Source: Winogradskya humida
GTDB lineage: Bacteria > Actinomycetota > Actinomycetes > Mycobacteriales > Micromonosporaceae
Length of the DNA stretch: 64,000 bases
Direction: 5' to 3'
Assembly: GCF_016862215.1 (NCBI RefSeq)
Contig: NZ_BOMN01000093.1
Location: forward strand, 1 to 64,000
Notes under the pieces: generated by a model
Databases searched by the model: none
Seen by the model: only the letters and a program-made list of their open reading frames with translations
What the model was told of the DNA's origin: nothing
Part shown: positions 26,976-36,373 of the stretch, one piece after another
How the letters are laid out: each line of letters starts with the position of its first letter
How positions within the stretch are numbered: position 1 is the stretch's first letter
Translations under genes and position numbers: made by a program

Positions 26976-29414
26976 CTCCGGCGACAGGACCGATGCCAGG
27001 TCGGTGAGCACCCACGGCGCTTTGATCAGTGCGGGATCGAGTGCGTGCGGCGCGCGTACCCGGATGGTCGTGGTCTCCCCCGGCAGCAGGGTGAGGAAAC
27101 CGCGGTCGGCGACCGCTTCGGGGTGGATCCGGTCGGCCTGCAGCAGCACGTCCCTGGCCAGGCCGGCAGCGCGGACATGCACATCCAGGCCGCCGGGGAC
27201 CGGCTCGGCGGTGACGGTCAGGCCCGCGTCGGGATAGGGGAAATCCTTGTCGGGTACGCCGAACCACAGCGCCCGCGCGTCGTCGAGCGAGGCCACCATC
27301 AGTTCCCCGTCACCGAGCGCGGCCACGTCCTGCGCGATCTCCACCGTCGACACCTGCCGGGCGGGCACGTCGACCTGCCCGGCCCACGCAGCCCGGATCT
27401 CGCCGGCGGCGGTGCGCCGGTGCACGGCCAGCCGCCCGGACCAGGGTTGGGGGCTGTCGTTGAGCACCGCGACGACCAGGCCGGTGACGCGCGGCTGCAC
27501 GGTGAGGGCGTGCGGGGCGTGCAGCGACTTGAGCTCGAAGTAGAGCGGTTTGAACCGGCCCGCCCCGTCGATCGCCGCCCAGGACGTGACCGGCCACAGG
27601 TCGTTGAGCTGCCAGAGGATCGTGCCGCCGGTGTGCGGCCAGTGCGAGCGCCAGTGCTCGACGCCGGTGCGGATCGCGCGTACCTGGTTGAGCTGGGTCA
27701 GGTAGTGCCAGGCCTCGGTGCTCGCGGGCGTGCCGAAGTGCGGGGCCAGCCCGCGGGCGAGTTTGCCGTTGCCGTCGTCGGCTTTCTGGTGGTGGAGCAC
27801 GCCCGGGGAGTCCGGCAGCATCGGGTCGTCGGAGACCGCGTCGCGCAGGGTGGTCCACGCCGGTGGTGCCTGCCAGCCGAACTCCGCGACGAACCGGGGT
27901 GCCGAGTCGCGGTAGTTCAGGTAGTCCTCGCGGTTCCACACCTCCCACGAGTGGAACGTGCCGTGGCCGGTGTCGTTGGGCAGGTGGTCCCACGAGCCCG
28001 ACCAGGGGCTGCCCGCCTGGTACGGGCGTGACGGGTCAAGCTCGGCGACGATCTGCGGCAGCGTGTGCAGGTAGTAGCGCTCGCCCCAGGTCAGGTCGCC
28101 GCCTTCCTCCTGGTCCCAGCGCATCGCGCCGTGCAGCCAGAGGTTCTCGTTGTTGCCGCTCCACGTGATCAGGCTGGGGTGCGGGGCGAGCCGGGTCACG
28201 TTCTCCCGGGCCTCGGCGACGACCTCCGAGTAGAGCGGCTCCTCCTCGGGGTAGCAGGCGCACGCGAACAGGAAGTCCTGCCACACCATCAGGCCGAGCT
28301 CGTCGCAGATCTCGTAGAAGGCGCGGTCCTCGTACAGGCCGCCGCCCCACACCCGGATCAGGTTGACGCCGGCGTCGGCCGCGGCCCGGAGCCTGAGTTC
28401 GTAACGCTCGCGGGTCATCCGGGACGGGAAGATGTCGTCGGGGATCCAGTTGACGCCCTTGATCAGGACGGGTTCGCCGTTGACCTCGATCACGAACCGG
28501 GAGCCGGCCGCGTCGGGGGTGTGGTCGATGGCGACGCTGCGGAAACCGGTGCGTTGCTGCCGGCGATCCAGGAGTACGTCGCCGGCGGACAGTTCGACGG
28601 TCAGCTCGTACAGTGCGGGGTCGCCGTAGCCGGTCGGCGCCCAGGGGCGTACCCCTGTGATGGTCTTGTCGAGACGCAACCGGGACGCGCCGGGCGGCAT
28701 CTCGTCGCGTGCCACCTCGCGGCCGTCGAGAAGAACCCGCACGCCGAGCGGCGCGTCGTGCAGGCGCTCGGCCTCAATCGTCAGGTCCAGGCGGGCCTCG
28801 CCATCGGCCCACGTCGCGAGCGGGCGGACCACGGCGAGCCGGGCGACGCTCCAGGCCTCCAGCCGGACCGGGCGCCAGATCCCAGCGGTGACCAGCGTCG
28901 GACCCCAGTCCCAGCCGAAGCTGCACGCCATCTTCCGGATGAAGTTGAACGGCTCCGGGTACGCGTTGGCGCGCGCCCCGAGCAGGTCACGGACCCGTTC
29001 AGCCTCGGTGTAGGCGGAGGTGAACCGTACAGTGAGCGGCTGCGCGCCGTCGGCGAGCAGATCGGTGACGTCGTAGCGGTAACTGCGGTGCATGTTGCGG
29101 GTCGTGCCCAGCGTGACGCCGCCCAGTTCGACGGCCGCCACCGTGTCGAGGCCGTCGAAGACCAGGTCGACGCGTTCGTGCGCCGGACCGCTCCGGGCCA
29201 CCTCCCGGGTGTACTCCCAGTCGGTGCGCCCGACCCACGCGACGGCCTTCTCGTTGTCGTCCTGGAACGGGTCCGGCAGCCGGCCCGCGTTGATCAGGTC
29301 GACGTGGACGCAGCCCGGGACGATCGCGGGTACGGCGCTGTCGTTCGCGTGTTCACGCAGTTCCCAGGCCCCGCCGAGGTCTTCGCAGTGCAGCATGTGT
29401 TCGTCCTTGGTCAC
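26970..29414 (-). CDS. GH2 beta-mannosidase
   Basis: An 814-residue glycoside hydrolase of family 2, mannosidase subgroup. It has an N-terminal jelly-roll (WVGRTDWEYTREV, VDLVFDGLDTVAAVELGG), an Ig-like domain and a TIM barrel with GVNWIPDD, IRVWGGGLYED, the acid/base glutamate in SGNNEN and the nucleophile glutamate in FVAEFGWQAPP. No signal peptide is present, so it acts on imported manno-oligosaccharides, releasing mannose from the non-reducing end. I chose the GTG at 29414: it overlaps the permease stop (GTGA) and has AGGAG 8 nt upstream; the ATG at 29396 is the alternative. It is the last gene of the importer operon. Confidence 0.93.
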   Translation of the reverse strand: MTKDEHMLHCEDLGGAWELREHANDSAVPAIVPGCVHVDLINAGRLPDPFQDDNEKAVAWVGRTDWEYTREVARSGPAHERVDLVFDGLDTVAAVELGGVTLGTTRNMHRSYRYDVTDLLADGAQPLTVRFTSAYTEAERVRDLLGARANAYPEPFNFIRKMACSFGWDWGPTLVTAGIWRPVRLEAWSVARLAVVRPLATWADGEARLDLTIEAERLHDAPLGVRVLLDGREVARDEMPPGASRLRLDKTITGVRPWAPTGYGDPALYELTVELSAGDVLLDRRQQRTGFRSVAIDHTPDAAGSRFVIEVNGEPVLIKGVNWIPDDIFPSRMTRERYELRLRAAADAGVNLIRVWGGGLYEDRAFYEICDELGLMVWQDFLFACACYPEEEPLYSEVVAEARENVTRLAPHPSLITWSGNNENLWLHGAMRWDQEEGGDLTWGERYYLHTLPQIVAELDPSRPYQAGSPWSGSWDHLPNDTGHGTFHSWEVWNREDYLNYRDSAPRFVAEFGWQAPPAWTTLRDAVSDDPMLPDSPGVLHHQKADDGNGKLARGLAPHFGTPASTEAWHYLTQLNQVRAIRTGVEHWRSHWPHTGGTILWQLNDLWPVTSWAAIDGAGRFKPLYFELKSLHAPHALTVQPRVTGLVVAVLNDSPQPWSGRLAVHRRTAAGEIRAAWAGQVDVPARQVSTVEIAQDVAALGDGELMVASLDDARALWFGVPDKDFPYPDAGLTVTAEPVPGGLDVHVRAAGLARDVLLQADRIHPEAVADRGFLTLLPGETTTIRVRAPHALDPALIKAPWVLTDLASVLSPEL

Positions 29415-30232
29415 TTGGTGGCTCCTGCGGTGATGCCGTTGTAGATGAAGCGCTGCAGCAGCAGGAAGATCAGCACGGTCGGCAGGAGGACGATCATCGT
29501 GCAGGCGGCGATCGTCTCCCACTGCGCGCCGTACGGTCCCTTGAAACGGAACAGCGCGGTGGAGATGACGTTGAGATCGGGCGATCGCATGTACAGGAAA
29601 GGAATGTAGAACTCGTTGTAGATGGCGATGCCCTTGATGATCACGACGGTGGCGATGGCCGGTTTCATCAGCGGCAGGATGATCCGGCGGTAGATGGTGA
29701 ACCGGCCCGCGCCATCGATCATCGCGGCCTGGTCGAGGCTCAGCGGGATCGACTGCATGAACTGGATGAAGATGTAGATGGACACGATGTCGGTGCCCAG
29801 GAACAGCACGATCGCCGACCACTGGGTGTTGACCAGGCCCATCGACTTGACGATCTGGAACGTCGCCACCTGTGTGGTGACGCCGGGGACCAGCGCGGCG
29901 ACCAGGAACAGGCCCAGGACCAGGCGCTTGAGACGGAAGGCAAAGCGGCTTATCGCGTACGCGGCAAGCGTCCCGATCGCCACCGTTCCGCTGAGCGAGA
30001 TCACCAGGATGACCGTGGTGTTCCAGAATCCGCGCAGCATGTTCCCGGCCGTCCACGCGGTGGCGAAGTTGTCGAAGTTGAGCCAGTTCCGCGGCGGGGT
30101 GAGCGGGCCGGTCGCGTTGTACTCGGCATGCGTCTTGAGAGCGGCGAACAGCACGACCACGAGCGGGATCAGCACCACGAGCGAGGCGATCACCAGGGAG
30201 GCGTACTTCGCGCTGCGCGCAAGGGTTCTCAT
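29411..30232 (-). CDS. ABC sugar transporter permease (MalG-like)
   Basis: A 273-residue inner-membrane permease with about six hydrophobic segments and the EAA-type loop DQAAMIDGAGRFTIYRRIILPLMKP that docks the ATPase. It is the MalG-type partner of the MalF-like permease just upstream; the two genes overlap by 4 nt (ATGA). No ATPase gene is in this operon, so a shared MsiK-type ATPase encoded elsewhere probably energises it, as for other actinomycete CUT1 importers. The expected cargo is manno-oligosaccharides, judged from the adjoining beta-mannosidase. Confidence 0.93.
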   Translation of the reverse strand: MRTLARSAKYASLVIASLVVLIPLVVVLFAALKTHAEYNATGPLTPPRNWLNFDNFATAWTAGNMLRGFWNTTVILVISLSGTVAIGTLAAYAISRFAFRLKRLVLGLFLVAALVPGVTTQVATFQIVKSMGLVNTQWSAIVLFLGTDIVSIYIFIQFMQSIPLSLDQAAMIDGAGRFTIYRRIILPLMKPAIATVVIIKGIAIYNEFYIPFLYMRSPDLNVISTALFRFKGPYGAQWETIAACTMIVLLPTVLIFLLLQRFIYNGITAGATK

Positions 30233-31086
30233 GTCAGGGTCACCTCGTCGTCGGGCAGGATCCGGCGCTGGACCCAGGTGAGTACCAGGACGATCAGCAG
30301 CAGCACGACCGCCATGGCCGAGGCCAGGCCGATCTGCCGGAACTGAAATGCCGTCTGGTACGCCTGGACGACGAACGTCCGCGTCCCGTTCGCGCCGCCG
30401 GTCATGATGAACGGGATCTCGAACACCGCGAGGCTGCCGGAGATCGCCAGGATGAAGGACAGGCTGATGATGCGCCGGATGCCGGGCGCGATGATGTGCC
30501 GGAACTGGTGCCACCGGTTCGCGCCGTCGATCTCCGCGGCCTCGTAGATCTCGCCGGGGATCGACTGGATCGCGCCGAGGAACAACACGAAGTTGAGCCC
30601 GGTGAACCGCCACACGGACGTACCGGCGAGGGAGAAGTTCGCGATGTCCGGGTTGCCAAGCCAGTACTGCGTGTGCTCGCCGAGCCCGATCGCCCGCAGC
30701 ATCGTGTCCAGGGTGCCGTCGGGCTGGAACAGGTAGAGGAAGACGAAGCCGACGGCGACACCGTTGAGCAGGTACGGGAAGAACAGGATGCCCTTGAACA
30801 GGTTCTTGAACCTGACGTTGAACGAGAGCACGACCGCGAAGTACAGGGCGATCGCGATCTGTGCGAACGACGCGACGAGGTAGTAGCCGCTGACAAGGAA
30901 GACGCGCCAGTACTGCTCGTCGGTGAAGACCCGGATGTAGTTGCCGAAGCCGGCCGGGTCCATCGTGACGTCGAGGCCGTCCCACGTGTGGAAGCTGTAA
31001 TAGAGCATGTTGGCGACCGGCACGTAGGTGAACGTGATCAGCAGGATCAGCGCCGGTGCCAGGTACAGCCAGGGGCGGTTCCTCAC
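30229..31086 (-). CDS. ABC sugar transporter permease (MalF-like)
   Basis: A 285-residue permease with an N-terminal membrane anchor (RPWLYLAPALILLITFTYVPV) and further hydrophobic helices, carrying the EAA loop EAAEIDGANRWHQFRHIIAPGI. The start is taken as the GTG at 31086, because it overlaps the stop of the binding-protein gene (GTGA) and has AGAGG upstream; the in-frame ATG at 31116 lies inside that gene. Together with the MalG-like subunit it forms the channel of a CUT1-family importer. Confidence 0.92.
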   Translation of the reverse strand: MRNRPWLYLAPALILLITFTYVPVANMLYYSFHTWDGLDVTMDPAGFGNYIRVFTDEQYWRVFLVSGYYLVASFAQIAIALYFAVVLSFNVRFKNLFKGILFFPYLLNGVAVGFVFLYLFQPDGTLDTMLRAIGLGEHTQYWLGNPDIANFSLAGTSVWRFTGLNFVLFLGAIQSIPGEIYEAAEIDGANRWHQFRHIIAPGIRRIISLSFILAISGSLAVFEIPFIMTGGANGTRTFVVQAYQTAFQFRQIGLASAMAVVLLLIVLVLTWVQRRILPDDEVTLT

Positions 31087-32369
31087 TTCATGACCTCTGA
31101 TTGGGCTGCGCCCCACCGCTTGTTCAGGTCGGCGAAGTACGACTCCTTGTCGCCCTTGGCCGCACCGCGGGCGATGTCGACGAGTTTCTGCCGGTAGATC
31201 TCGCCCTTCAGGTCGATCTCCGACTTCTTGATGATCTCGTCCTCCTTGCCGGCGTTGGTGGTCGCCGCCGGCACCTCCACCAGCTCGGCGCCGGTGGCGG
31301 CGAAGGCCTGCAGAGCCGCGGGGAGCGGCTGGCTGATCGCCGGCGGGATCGCCTGCTGGTCCGCGGCGAACCCCGAGTCGTTGACGAACCAGTCGAGGAA
31401 CGCCCTCGCGGTGGCCTTGTTGCCGGAGTTCTTGCTGACCGCGGCCATTTTGTCGCCGTCGATGGCGGCGTGGAACTTGCCGCCGGTCTGGTAGGGGAAC
31501 GGCCAGAAGCCGATGTCGCCGGGGTTAGGACCGGCGGCCTGCATCTGTGGCACCGCCCATGAGCCGAGCAGCATGGTCGCGACCTTGCCGGTGGCGAGCA
31601 TCGGCTTGGAGCTCTCCCAGTTGGTCGTCAGCGGGTCCTTCTCACTGAGCCCGCTGTGCACGATGTCGTAGAGAAGCCCGTCGGTGATGTACTGGATCTT
31701 GCCGGGCTGCCAGGGTGCGGCGTCGGCCGGGAACGTGTCGTTGATCGCCGGGTCGGCCAGGACGGCGCGGTGGTTGTTCCACTCGCTGAGCGGCCAGGCG
31801 TCCTTGTAGTTGGTGTAATACGGGATCGCATCGGTCTTGTCGGCGACGGCTTGCAGACCGGCGAGGAATTCCTGCGGTGTCTTCGGTGGTGCGGTGATCC
31901 CGGCCTGGGCCCAGATCCGCTTGTTGATGACAAACCCCTTGGCGACGCCGCCCAGCGACAGGCCGTACACGTTGTCCTCGTAGGTCGCCGGGCCGGTGAA
32001 CCGGTATTTCGCCTTGAGGTCGGTGGCGGTGCCGAGTGGTTCGAAGAACTGGCTGTACTGGTCGAGGGCGACGGTGCCGGGGATCAGCAGGACGTCGCCG
32101 TAGTCACCACCGCTGAGCTGGGTGGTGACGTCGTTGTCGTAGTTCGTCACGCCCTCGAACGTCACCTTCGTGCCGGGGAACCTGGCCTCGAAGGCGGTGG
32201 CGTACTGCTTGAACGTGGTGTCGACCAGGTCGGTGCGGTTGGTCAGGACCGTGATGGCCCCCTTCACCTCGCCGCTCTGGTCGCTCTCGTTGTTGCCGGC
32301 GCCGCCTGTGCAGCCGGCGACCAGGGCGAGCGCGGCCGCCGCGCCGAGAAAATTCCTTCTATTGATCAT
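31083..32369 (-). CDS. Extracellular sugar-binding lipoprotein of the ABC importer
   Basis: A 428-residue solute-binding protein. The N-terminus has twin arginines (NRRNFLG) and the lipobox LVAGC (Cys20), which suggests a membrane-anchored, possibly Tat-exported lipoprotein. The mature part is a type 1 bacterial extracellular binding protein: ITVLTNRTDLVD, YGDVLLIPG, YGLSLGGVAKGFVINKRIWAQAG, ATMLLGSWAV and AFLDWFV. It captures sugar for the two permeases downstream. It is the first gene of the four-gene mannoside operon and starts opposite the second ROK repressor gene, with an AT-rich control element between them. Confidence 0.93.
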   Translation of the reverse strand: MINRRNFLGAAAALALVAGCTGGAGNNESDQSGEVKGAITVLTNRTDLVDTTFKQYATAFEARFPGTKVTFEGVTNYDNDVTTQLSGGDYGDVLLIPGTVALDQYSQFFEPLGTATDLKAKYRFTGPATYEDNVYGLSLGGVAKGFVINKRIWAQAGITAPPKTPQEFLAGLQAVADKTDAIPYYTNYKDAWPLSEWNNHRAVLADPAINDTFPADAAPWQPGKIQYITDGLLYDIVHSGLSEKDPLTTNWESSKPMLATGKVATMLLGSWAVPQMQAAGPNPGDIGFWPFPYQTGGKFHAAIDGDKMAAVSKNSGNKATARAFLDWFVNDSGFAADQQAIPPAISQPLPAALQAFAATGAELVEVPAATTNAGKEDEIIKKSEIDLKGEIYRQKLVDIARGAAKGDKESYFADLNKRWGAAQSEVMK

Positions 32370-32453
32370 GCTGGGATCCGTCCACCGAGGGTGATCGGGG
32401 CGGGTACGACACCGCCCGTTGGAGCGCTCAGCATGGGACGGCCGTTACAGCGC

Positions 32454-32483
32454 TGTCAAGATTAGATTACTAATTTATTTTAA
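32454..32483 (-). promoter_or_regulatory. Putative ROK operator and -35 box of the mannoside importer operon
   Basis: Read on the minus strand, TTAA-AA-TAAATTAGTAATC lies 5 nt before TTGACA (a consensus -35). Nearly the same arrangement precedes the mannanase gene at 33759-33789. The element also lies about 60 bp upstream of the divergent ROK gene, so it could serve for autoregulation. The AT-rich block stands out in a ~70% GC genome. Confidence 0.6.
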
Positions 32484-32543
32484 GCCCCGGTGGTATCGGC
32501 GCAGCTCGGTGACTTCCTGAGAACGCCGTCTAAGGTCATCGGC

Positions 32544-33710
32544 ATGGCTCGTCGAGAAGCACCCGCCGCCGGACCGGGAAGCCGCGCCCTGATCGTCGAC
32601 GTCGTGCGGTCCTCGGTGGCCATCAGCCGGGTCGAGCTCGCCGAGCTGACCGGGCTCACCCAGCCGTCCATCTCGAACATCGTGCGTGACCTCATCGCCG
32701 ACGGGATCATCCACGAGATCGGCTCCATCGACTCGGTGCTGGGGCGGCGGCGCAAACTCATCGCGATCAGCCCGGCCAACCGGTTCGGCGTCGGCTTCAA
32801 CCTCGGCCCGGACACGGTCACCTGCGTGGCGATCGACCTCACGGGCGGCGTGGTCGGGCGGGAGGTGGTCCCGCGGCGGCGCGACGAGAGCTGGGGGGTG
32901 GACCGGCTGGCCGAGCGGTTCGAGCGGTTCACCGGCGGGCTGGCCCTGCCCCTCGACCGCATCGAGGGCCTGGCCGTGGTCACCCCCGCGGATGCGCTCG
33001 CCCCGCCGGCGGACGGGCCGGCCGGGCTGGAGGAGCGGCTCGGGCTGCCGGTCCTGGTGGACAATGACGCGGCGGCTGCGGCGCTGGGTGAGTTCTGGAG
33101 CCGCCGGGTGTCACGTGAGCAGGCGTTCGGCTGCATCTACCTGTCCAGCGGGATCGGCGCCGGGTTCGTGTTCGGCGGGGCGCTGTACCGCGGGGCGAAC
33201 TTCGGTGCCGGCGAGCTCGGTCACGTGTCCATCGACTACGCCGGGCGCGCCTGCCCGTGCGGCAACCTGGGCTGCGTGCAGCAGTACGCGTCGATGCGCG
33301 CGATCGTCACCGCGGCCCGCGACCACGCCGACCTGCGAAAACGTCTCCCCCTCGACGGCGGCGAGTCGAGCGCGTACGACGCCGTCGCCCGCGCCGCGGT
33401 CAACGGCGACTCGGACGCGTACCAGGTCCTGGACAACGCCGCCGAGCGGCTGAGTGTCGCCGCGACGTCCATGGTGAACCTGCTGGATCTCGGCCGGCTC
33501 GTCCTCACCGGCCCGGGTGTCGCCCGGGCGGGATCCATCTTCGCCCGCCGGCTGCGCGCCCACCTCGACCGGACCGCACACTCCCGGCAACGGCACAGCG
33601 TCACCGTCGAACTCTCGGCCCAGCCCCGCGACGCCGCCGGCATCGGCGCCGCCGCCCTGATGGTCCAGGCCTCCGTCGCCCCCGGCCACACCCCCGGCCA
33701 GACAGCCTGA
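32544..33710 (+). CDS. ROK-family transcriptional regulator 2
   Basis: A 388-residue ROK repressor, paralogous to ROK 1 over its whole length. It has a winged HTH (SRVELAELTGLTQPSISNIV), the kinase-like fold (LVDNDAAAAALGEFW, SSGIGAGFVFGG), the zinc motif CPCGNLGCVQ and LVLTGPGVARAG. The ATG at 32544 gives the same start as ROK 1; the longer frame to 32490 crosses the control region. It is divergent from the importer operon and directly upstream of the mannanase, both of which carry the shared AT-rich element, so it is the best candidate for their repressor (inference). Confidence 0.9.
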   Translation: MARREAPAAGPGSRALIVDVVRSSVAISRVELAELTGLTQPSISNIVRDLIADGIIHEIGSIDSVLGRRRKLIAISPANRFGVGFNLGPDTVTCVAIDLTGGVVGREVVPRRRDESWGVDRLAERFERFTGGLALPLDRIEGLAVVTPADALAPPADGPAGLEERLGLPVLVDNDAAAAALGEFWSRRVSREQAFGCIYLSSGIGAGFVFGGALYRGANFGAGELGHVSIDYAGRACPCGNLGCVQQYASMRAIVTAARDHADLRKRLPLDGGESSAYDAVARAAVNGDSDAYQVLDNAAERLSVAATSMVNLLDLGRLVLTGPGVARAGSIFARRLRAHLDRTAHSRQRHSVTVELSAQPRDAAGIGAAALMVQASVAPGHTPGQTA

Positions 33711-33758
33711 CGCGCCACCACCCCCGGCCCACGGCCTGACCCTCATCAATCTCCCCCA

Positions 33759-33789
33759 TTAACTTAAATTATTAATCCTTCTATTGACA
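33759..33789 (+). promoter_or_regulatory. Putative ROK operator and -35 box of the mannanase gene
   Basis: TTAA-CT-TAAATTATTAATC is followed after 6 nt by TTGACA at 33784-33789. It matches the element upstream of the importer operon at most positions and ATTAA/TTAAT half-sites form an inverted repeat. The mannanase starts 83 bp further on. Confidence 0.6.
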
Positions 33790-33871
33790 CGGCCGGGAGA
33801 GCTGCCCGAAGCTTTCGTCACCAAGCCGGATCCCCACCTCCGACCCCCGTCCAGAAGGAGGACCACCGAGC

Positions 33872-34867
33872 ATGAAAATCCCCATTCGCGCTCTGACCGC
33901 GACGCTCGCCGCCACAGCCCTGCTGGCAGCCGGCGTCTCGGCCGCCATGCCCGCCCAGGCGTTCGCCGCGACGCCGAAGCAGACCGTGATCAACTACCTG
34001 AAGGCGATCACCGGGAACCACATCGTCAGCGGCCAGCACAACAAGGAACCCGCTTCCGCCCCCGGTCAGTACACCCAGCAGGTGCACGACGTCACCGGTC
34101 AGTGGCCCGGGCTCTGGGGTGGCGACATGATGTTCAACTCCGCGGATGTCGCCAACCGCCAGCGGGTGATCGATCAGGCCAAGACCGAGTGGGCGAACGG
34201 CTCACTGGTCGCCCTCACGTGGCACGCGTGTTCCCCGACCGTCAGCGCCACCTGCAACTTCGACGGCGGCGTGAAGACCAGCATCAGCAACGCCCAGTTC
34301 CAGGAGATCGTCACCGGCGGGACCACCCTCAATGCCACGTGGCGCAGCAGGATGGCGGCCGTGGTGCCGTACCTGAAGCAATTGAAGGATGCCGGGATCC
34401 CGGTGCTGTGGCGGCCGTTCCATGAGATGAACGAGACCTGGAACTGGTGGGGTGGCCGGTCGGGTGCGAACGGCGGCGCGAAGATCTACCAGCAGATGAA
34501 GGACTACTTCGACAGTCAGGGGCTGGATAACCTGATCTGGGTCTGGAACGTGCAGGACAACCCGGCCGGCGGCTGGGCCGGTTACTACCCGGGCAGCAAC
34601 TACGTCGACGTGGTGTCGCTGGACGCCTGGTACAAGAGCTACCCGTCGAGCGGCGACTACCAGCAGATCCAGTCGATCGCCGCGGGCAAGCCGATCGCGA
34701 TCGCCGAGCTGGGCAAGCTGCCCACCGCGGCCCTGCTCGACAGCCAGCCCAGGTGGGCCTACTTCATGATCTGGTCCGAGCAGCTGCGCGGTAACAACAG
34801 CAACACCGAGATCCAGAACTCGTACTACCTCCCCCGCGTCTACAACCAGGGCGAGATCACCTTCTGA
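33872..34867 (+). CDS. Secreted GH26 beta-mannanase
   Basis: A 331-residue endo-beta-1,4-mannanase. A Sec signal peptide of ~32 residues ends at AFA. The mature TIM barrel of glycoside hydrolase family 26 shows IVSGQHN, the acid/base Glu185 in RPFHEMNETWNWWG and the nucleophile Glu279 in IAIAELG. There is no carbohydrate-binding module. It cuts mannan outside the cell; the lipoprotein/permease system and the cytosolic beta-mannosidase then take up and finish the oligosaccharides. AAGGAGG precedes the ATG at good spacing. Confidence 0.95.
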   Translation: MKIPIRALTATLAATALLAAGVSAAMPAQAFAATPKQTVINYLKAITGNHIVSGQHNKEPASAPGQYTQQVHDVTGQWPGLWGGDMMFNSADVANRQRVIDQAKTEWANGSLVALTWHACSPTVSATCNFDGGVKTSISNAQFQEIVTGGTTLNATWRSRMAAVVPYLKQLKDAGIPVLWRPFHEMNETWNWWGGRSGANGGAKIYQQMKDYFDSQGLDNLIWVWNVQDNPAGGWAGYYPGSNYVDVVSLDAWYKSYPSSGDYQQIQSIAAGKPIAIAELGKLPTAALLDSQPRWAYFMIWSEQLRGNNSNTEIQNSYYLPRVYNQGEITF

Positions 34868-34874
34868 CGAACCG

Positions 34875-34904
34875 CGTGCCGCCCGTCACCGAGAGGGCGG
34901 CACG
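34875..34904 (+). terminator. Hairpin terminator after the mannanase gene
   Basis: CGTGCCGCCC pairs perfectly with GGGCGGCACG (10 bp) around a 10-nt loop, starting 7 bases after the mannanase stop. No T-tract follows. Confidence 0.75.
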
Positions 34905-35065
34905 TGGCCTGGTGTGGCAGTACTTCCGCCGTTTTCGCCCGTGACTTCATCGAACCGTTGCCATGCGGCCATCGATCGGGGCGGTTTGATCACTGCGGCC
35001 CGGGGTAGGATCTGCGCACATCCACCGAGGCTCTCTCACTGTGGGTGGTGGTGGGGGAGGTCGCG

Positions 35066-36373
35066 GTGCAAGAGCTCGCAGGGCGTTACCGGGTGGGCAA
35101 TGCCGTCGGCCGGGGCGGTAGCGCGGTGGTCCATCGCGGCTTCGACCGTACGTTGAAACGACACGTCGCGATCAAGCTGTTCTTCCCCTACAACTACGCC
35201 GACGACGCCGCGGATGCCGTGCTGCTCGAGGCGCGGACGGCGGCGGGGCTCAACCACCCGAACATCGCGCGGGTCTACGACTACGGCGAGGTTGCGGACG
35301 GCGCCGACCGCACGCCGTACCTCATCATGGAGTTCGTCGCCGGTGAGACGCTCGCCGACCGGCTCAAGGGCATGGGTCCCCTGCCGTGGCAGCGCGCCGC
35401 CGAGATCGGTGCGGACGTCGCCGCCGCGCTGGCCGCCGCCCACGAGCAGAATCTCGTGCATCGCGACGTCAAGCCCCGCAACGTCATGCTCTCCCCGGAC
35501 GGCACGAAGGTCCTCGACTTCGGCATTGCGGCCGCGGCGGGCAAGAACGCCGTCGACACCCAGGGCCGGCTGTGGGGCACCCCGGCCACGCTCGCCCCGG
35601 AACAGCTCCGCGGTGAGGCGACCTACCCCGCAGCCGATGTGTACGCTCTCGGCCTGCTGCTGTTCGAATGCCTCACCGCCGAGCGCGCCTGGCCGGGCAA
35701 CAGCATCGTGGAGATCCTCACCGCCCGTCACCACAATCCGTCGCCCCGGCTGCCCCGCATCCCCGGGCTCCCCCGCGACCTCATCCGGCTCTACGAGGCG
35801 TGCACCGCCGACGACCCGGCCCGGCGTCCCACGGCGGCGGCCGCGGCCGACATCCTGCGGCGCAGCTCGGAGCCCCTCACGGCGTTCATTCCCGCTATGG
35901 GGACGGCGCGCTCGCGACGGCGTGGGGTCGTCATGGCAGCGTTGGGTGTCGTGACGGTGGCCCTGACCGTCGTGGGGATGCAGCTCGCCAACGGTGCCGC
36001 GACGCCCGGCGGTCACCCCGCCGACGCCGCTGTCGGCGAGACACCGCCCGCCGCGACGACACCGGCCGTGCCCGGCTCGTCGACACGACCGGTCATCGCG
36101 CCCGAGACCACAGCGGTCGTCCCCGTGGAGTCGACCGTGCCCAGCCGGCCCCGCTCGTCGTCCAAGCCGGCCCCGTCGGCCAGTGCGTCCCGCTCAGCGA
36201 GCCCGTCCGCGTCGCCCTCCGGCTCGCCGACCCCGTCCACGCCGCCGGAGTCCCCGGACACCAGCCCCACCCCGACCGAGCCGGTCGACCCGACCCCCGA
36301 CCCGGACCCGACGTCCACCCCGGTCGAGACGCCCCCGCCCACCCCGACCGGCGAGGCCCAGGGCCTGGTCTGA
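35066..36373 (+). CDS. Membrane Ser/Thr protein kinase (PknB-like)
   Basis: A 435-residue receptor-type kinase. The kinase domain covers ~1-265 with VGRGGSAVVHRG, the VAIKLF lysine, HRDVKPRNVM, DFGIA and APEQLRG. A single transmembrane helix follows (~290-312), then a long extracytoplasmic Pro/Ser/Thr-rich tail with no folded domain (no PASTA repeats). The GTG at 35066 is chosen because GGGGGAGG lies 5 nt upstream; three upstream in-frame GTGs overlap that site. The tail could sense or span the cell wall, but no ligand can be named. The stop lies within the first unit of a 16-bp tandem repeat. Confidence 0.92.
   Translation: MQELAGRYRVGNAVGRGGSAVVHRGFDRTLKRHVAIKLFFPYNYADDAADAVLLEARTAAGLNHPNIARVYDYGEVADGADRTPYLIMEFVAGETLADRLKGMGPLPWQRAAEIGADVAAALAAAHEQNLVHRDVKPRNVMLSPDGTKVLDFGIAAAAGKNAVDTQGRLWGTPATLAPEQLRGEATYPAADVYALGLLLFECLTAERAWPGNSIVEILTARHHNPSPRLPRIPGLPRDLIRLYEACTADDPARRPTAAAAADILRRSSEPLTAFIPAMGTARSRRRGVVMAALGVVTVALTVVGMQLANGAATPGGHPADAAVGETPPAATTPAVPGSSTRPVIAPETTAVVPVESTVPSRPRSSSKPAPSASASRSASPSASPSGSPTPSTPPESPDTSPTPTEPVDPTPDPDPTSTPVETPPPTPTGEAQGLV

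Noticed and set aside
34985..35011. Possible promoter (TTTGAT ... TAGGAT) upstream of the Ser/Thr kinase gene
   Set aside because: The spacing is only about 15 bp and the -35 match is weak, so it was not listed as a feature.
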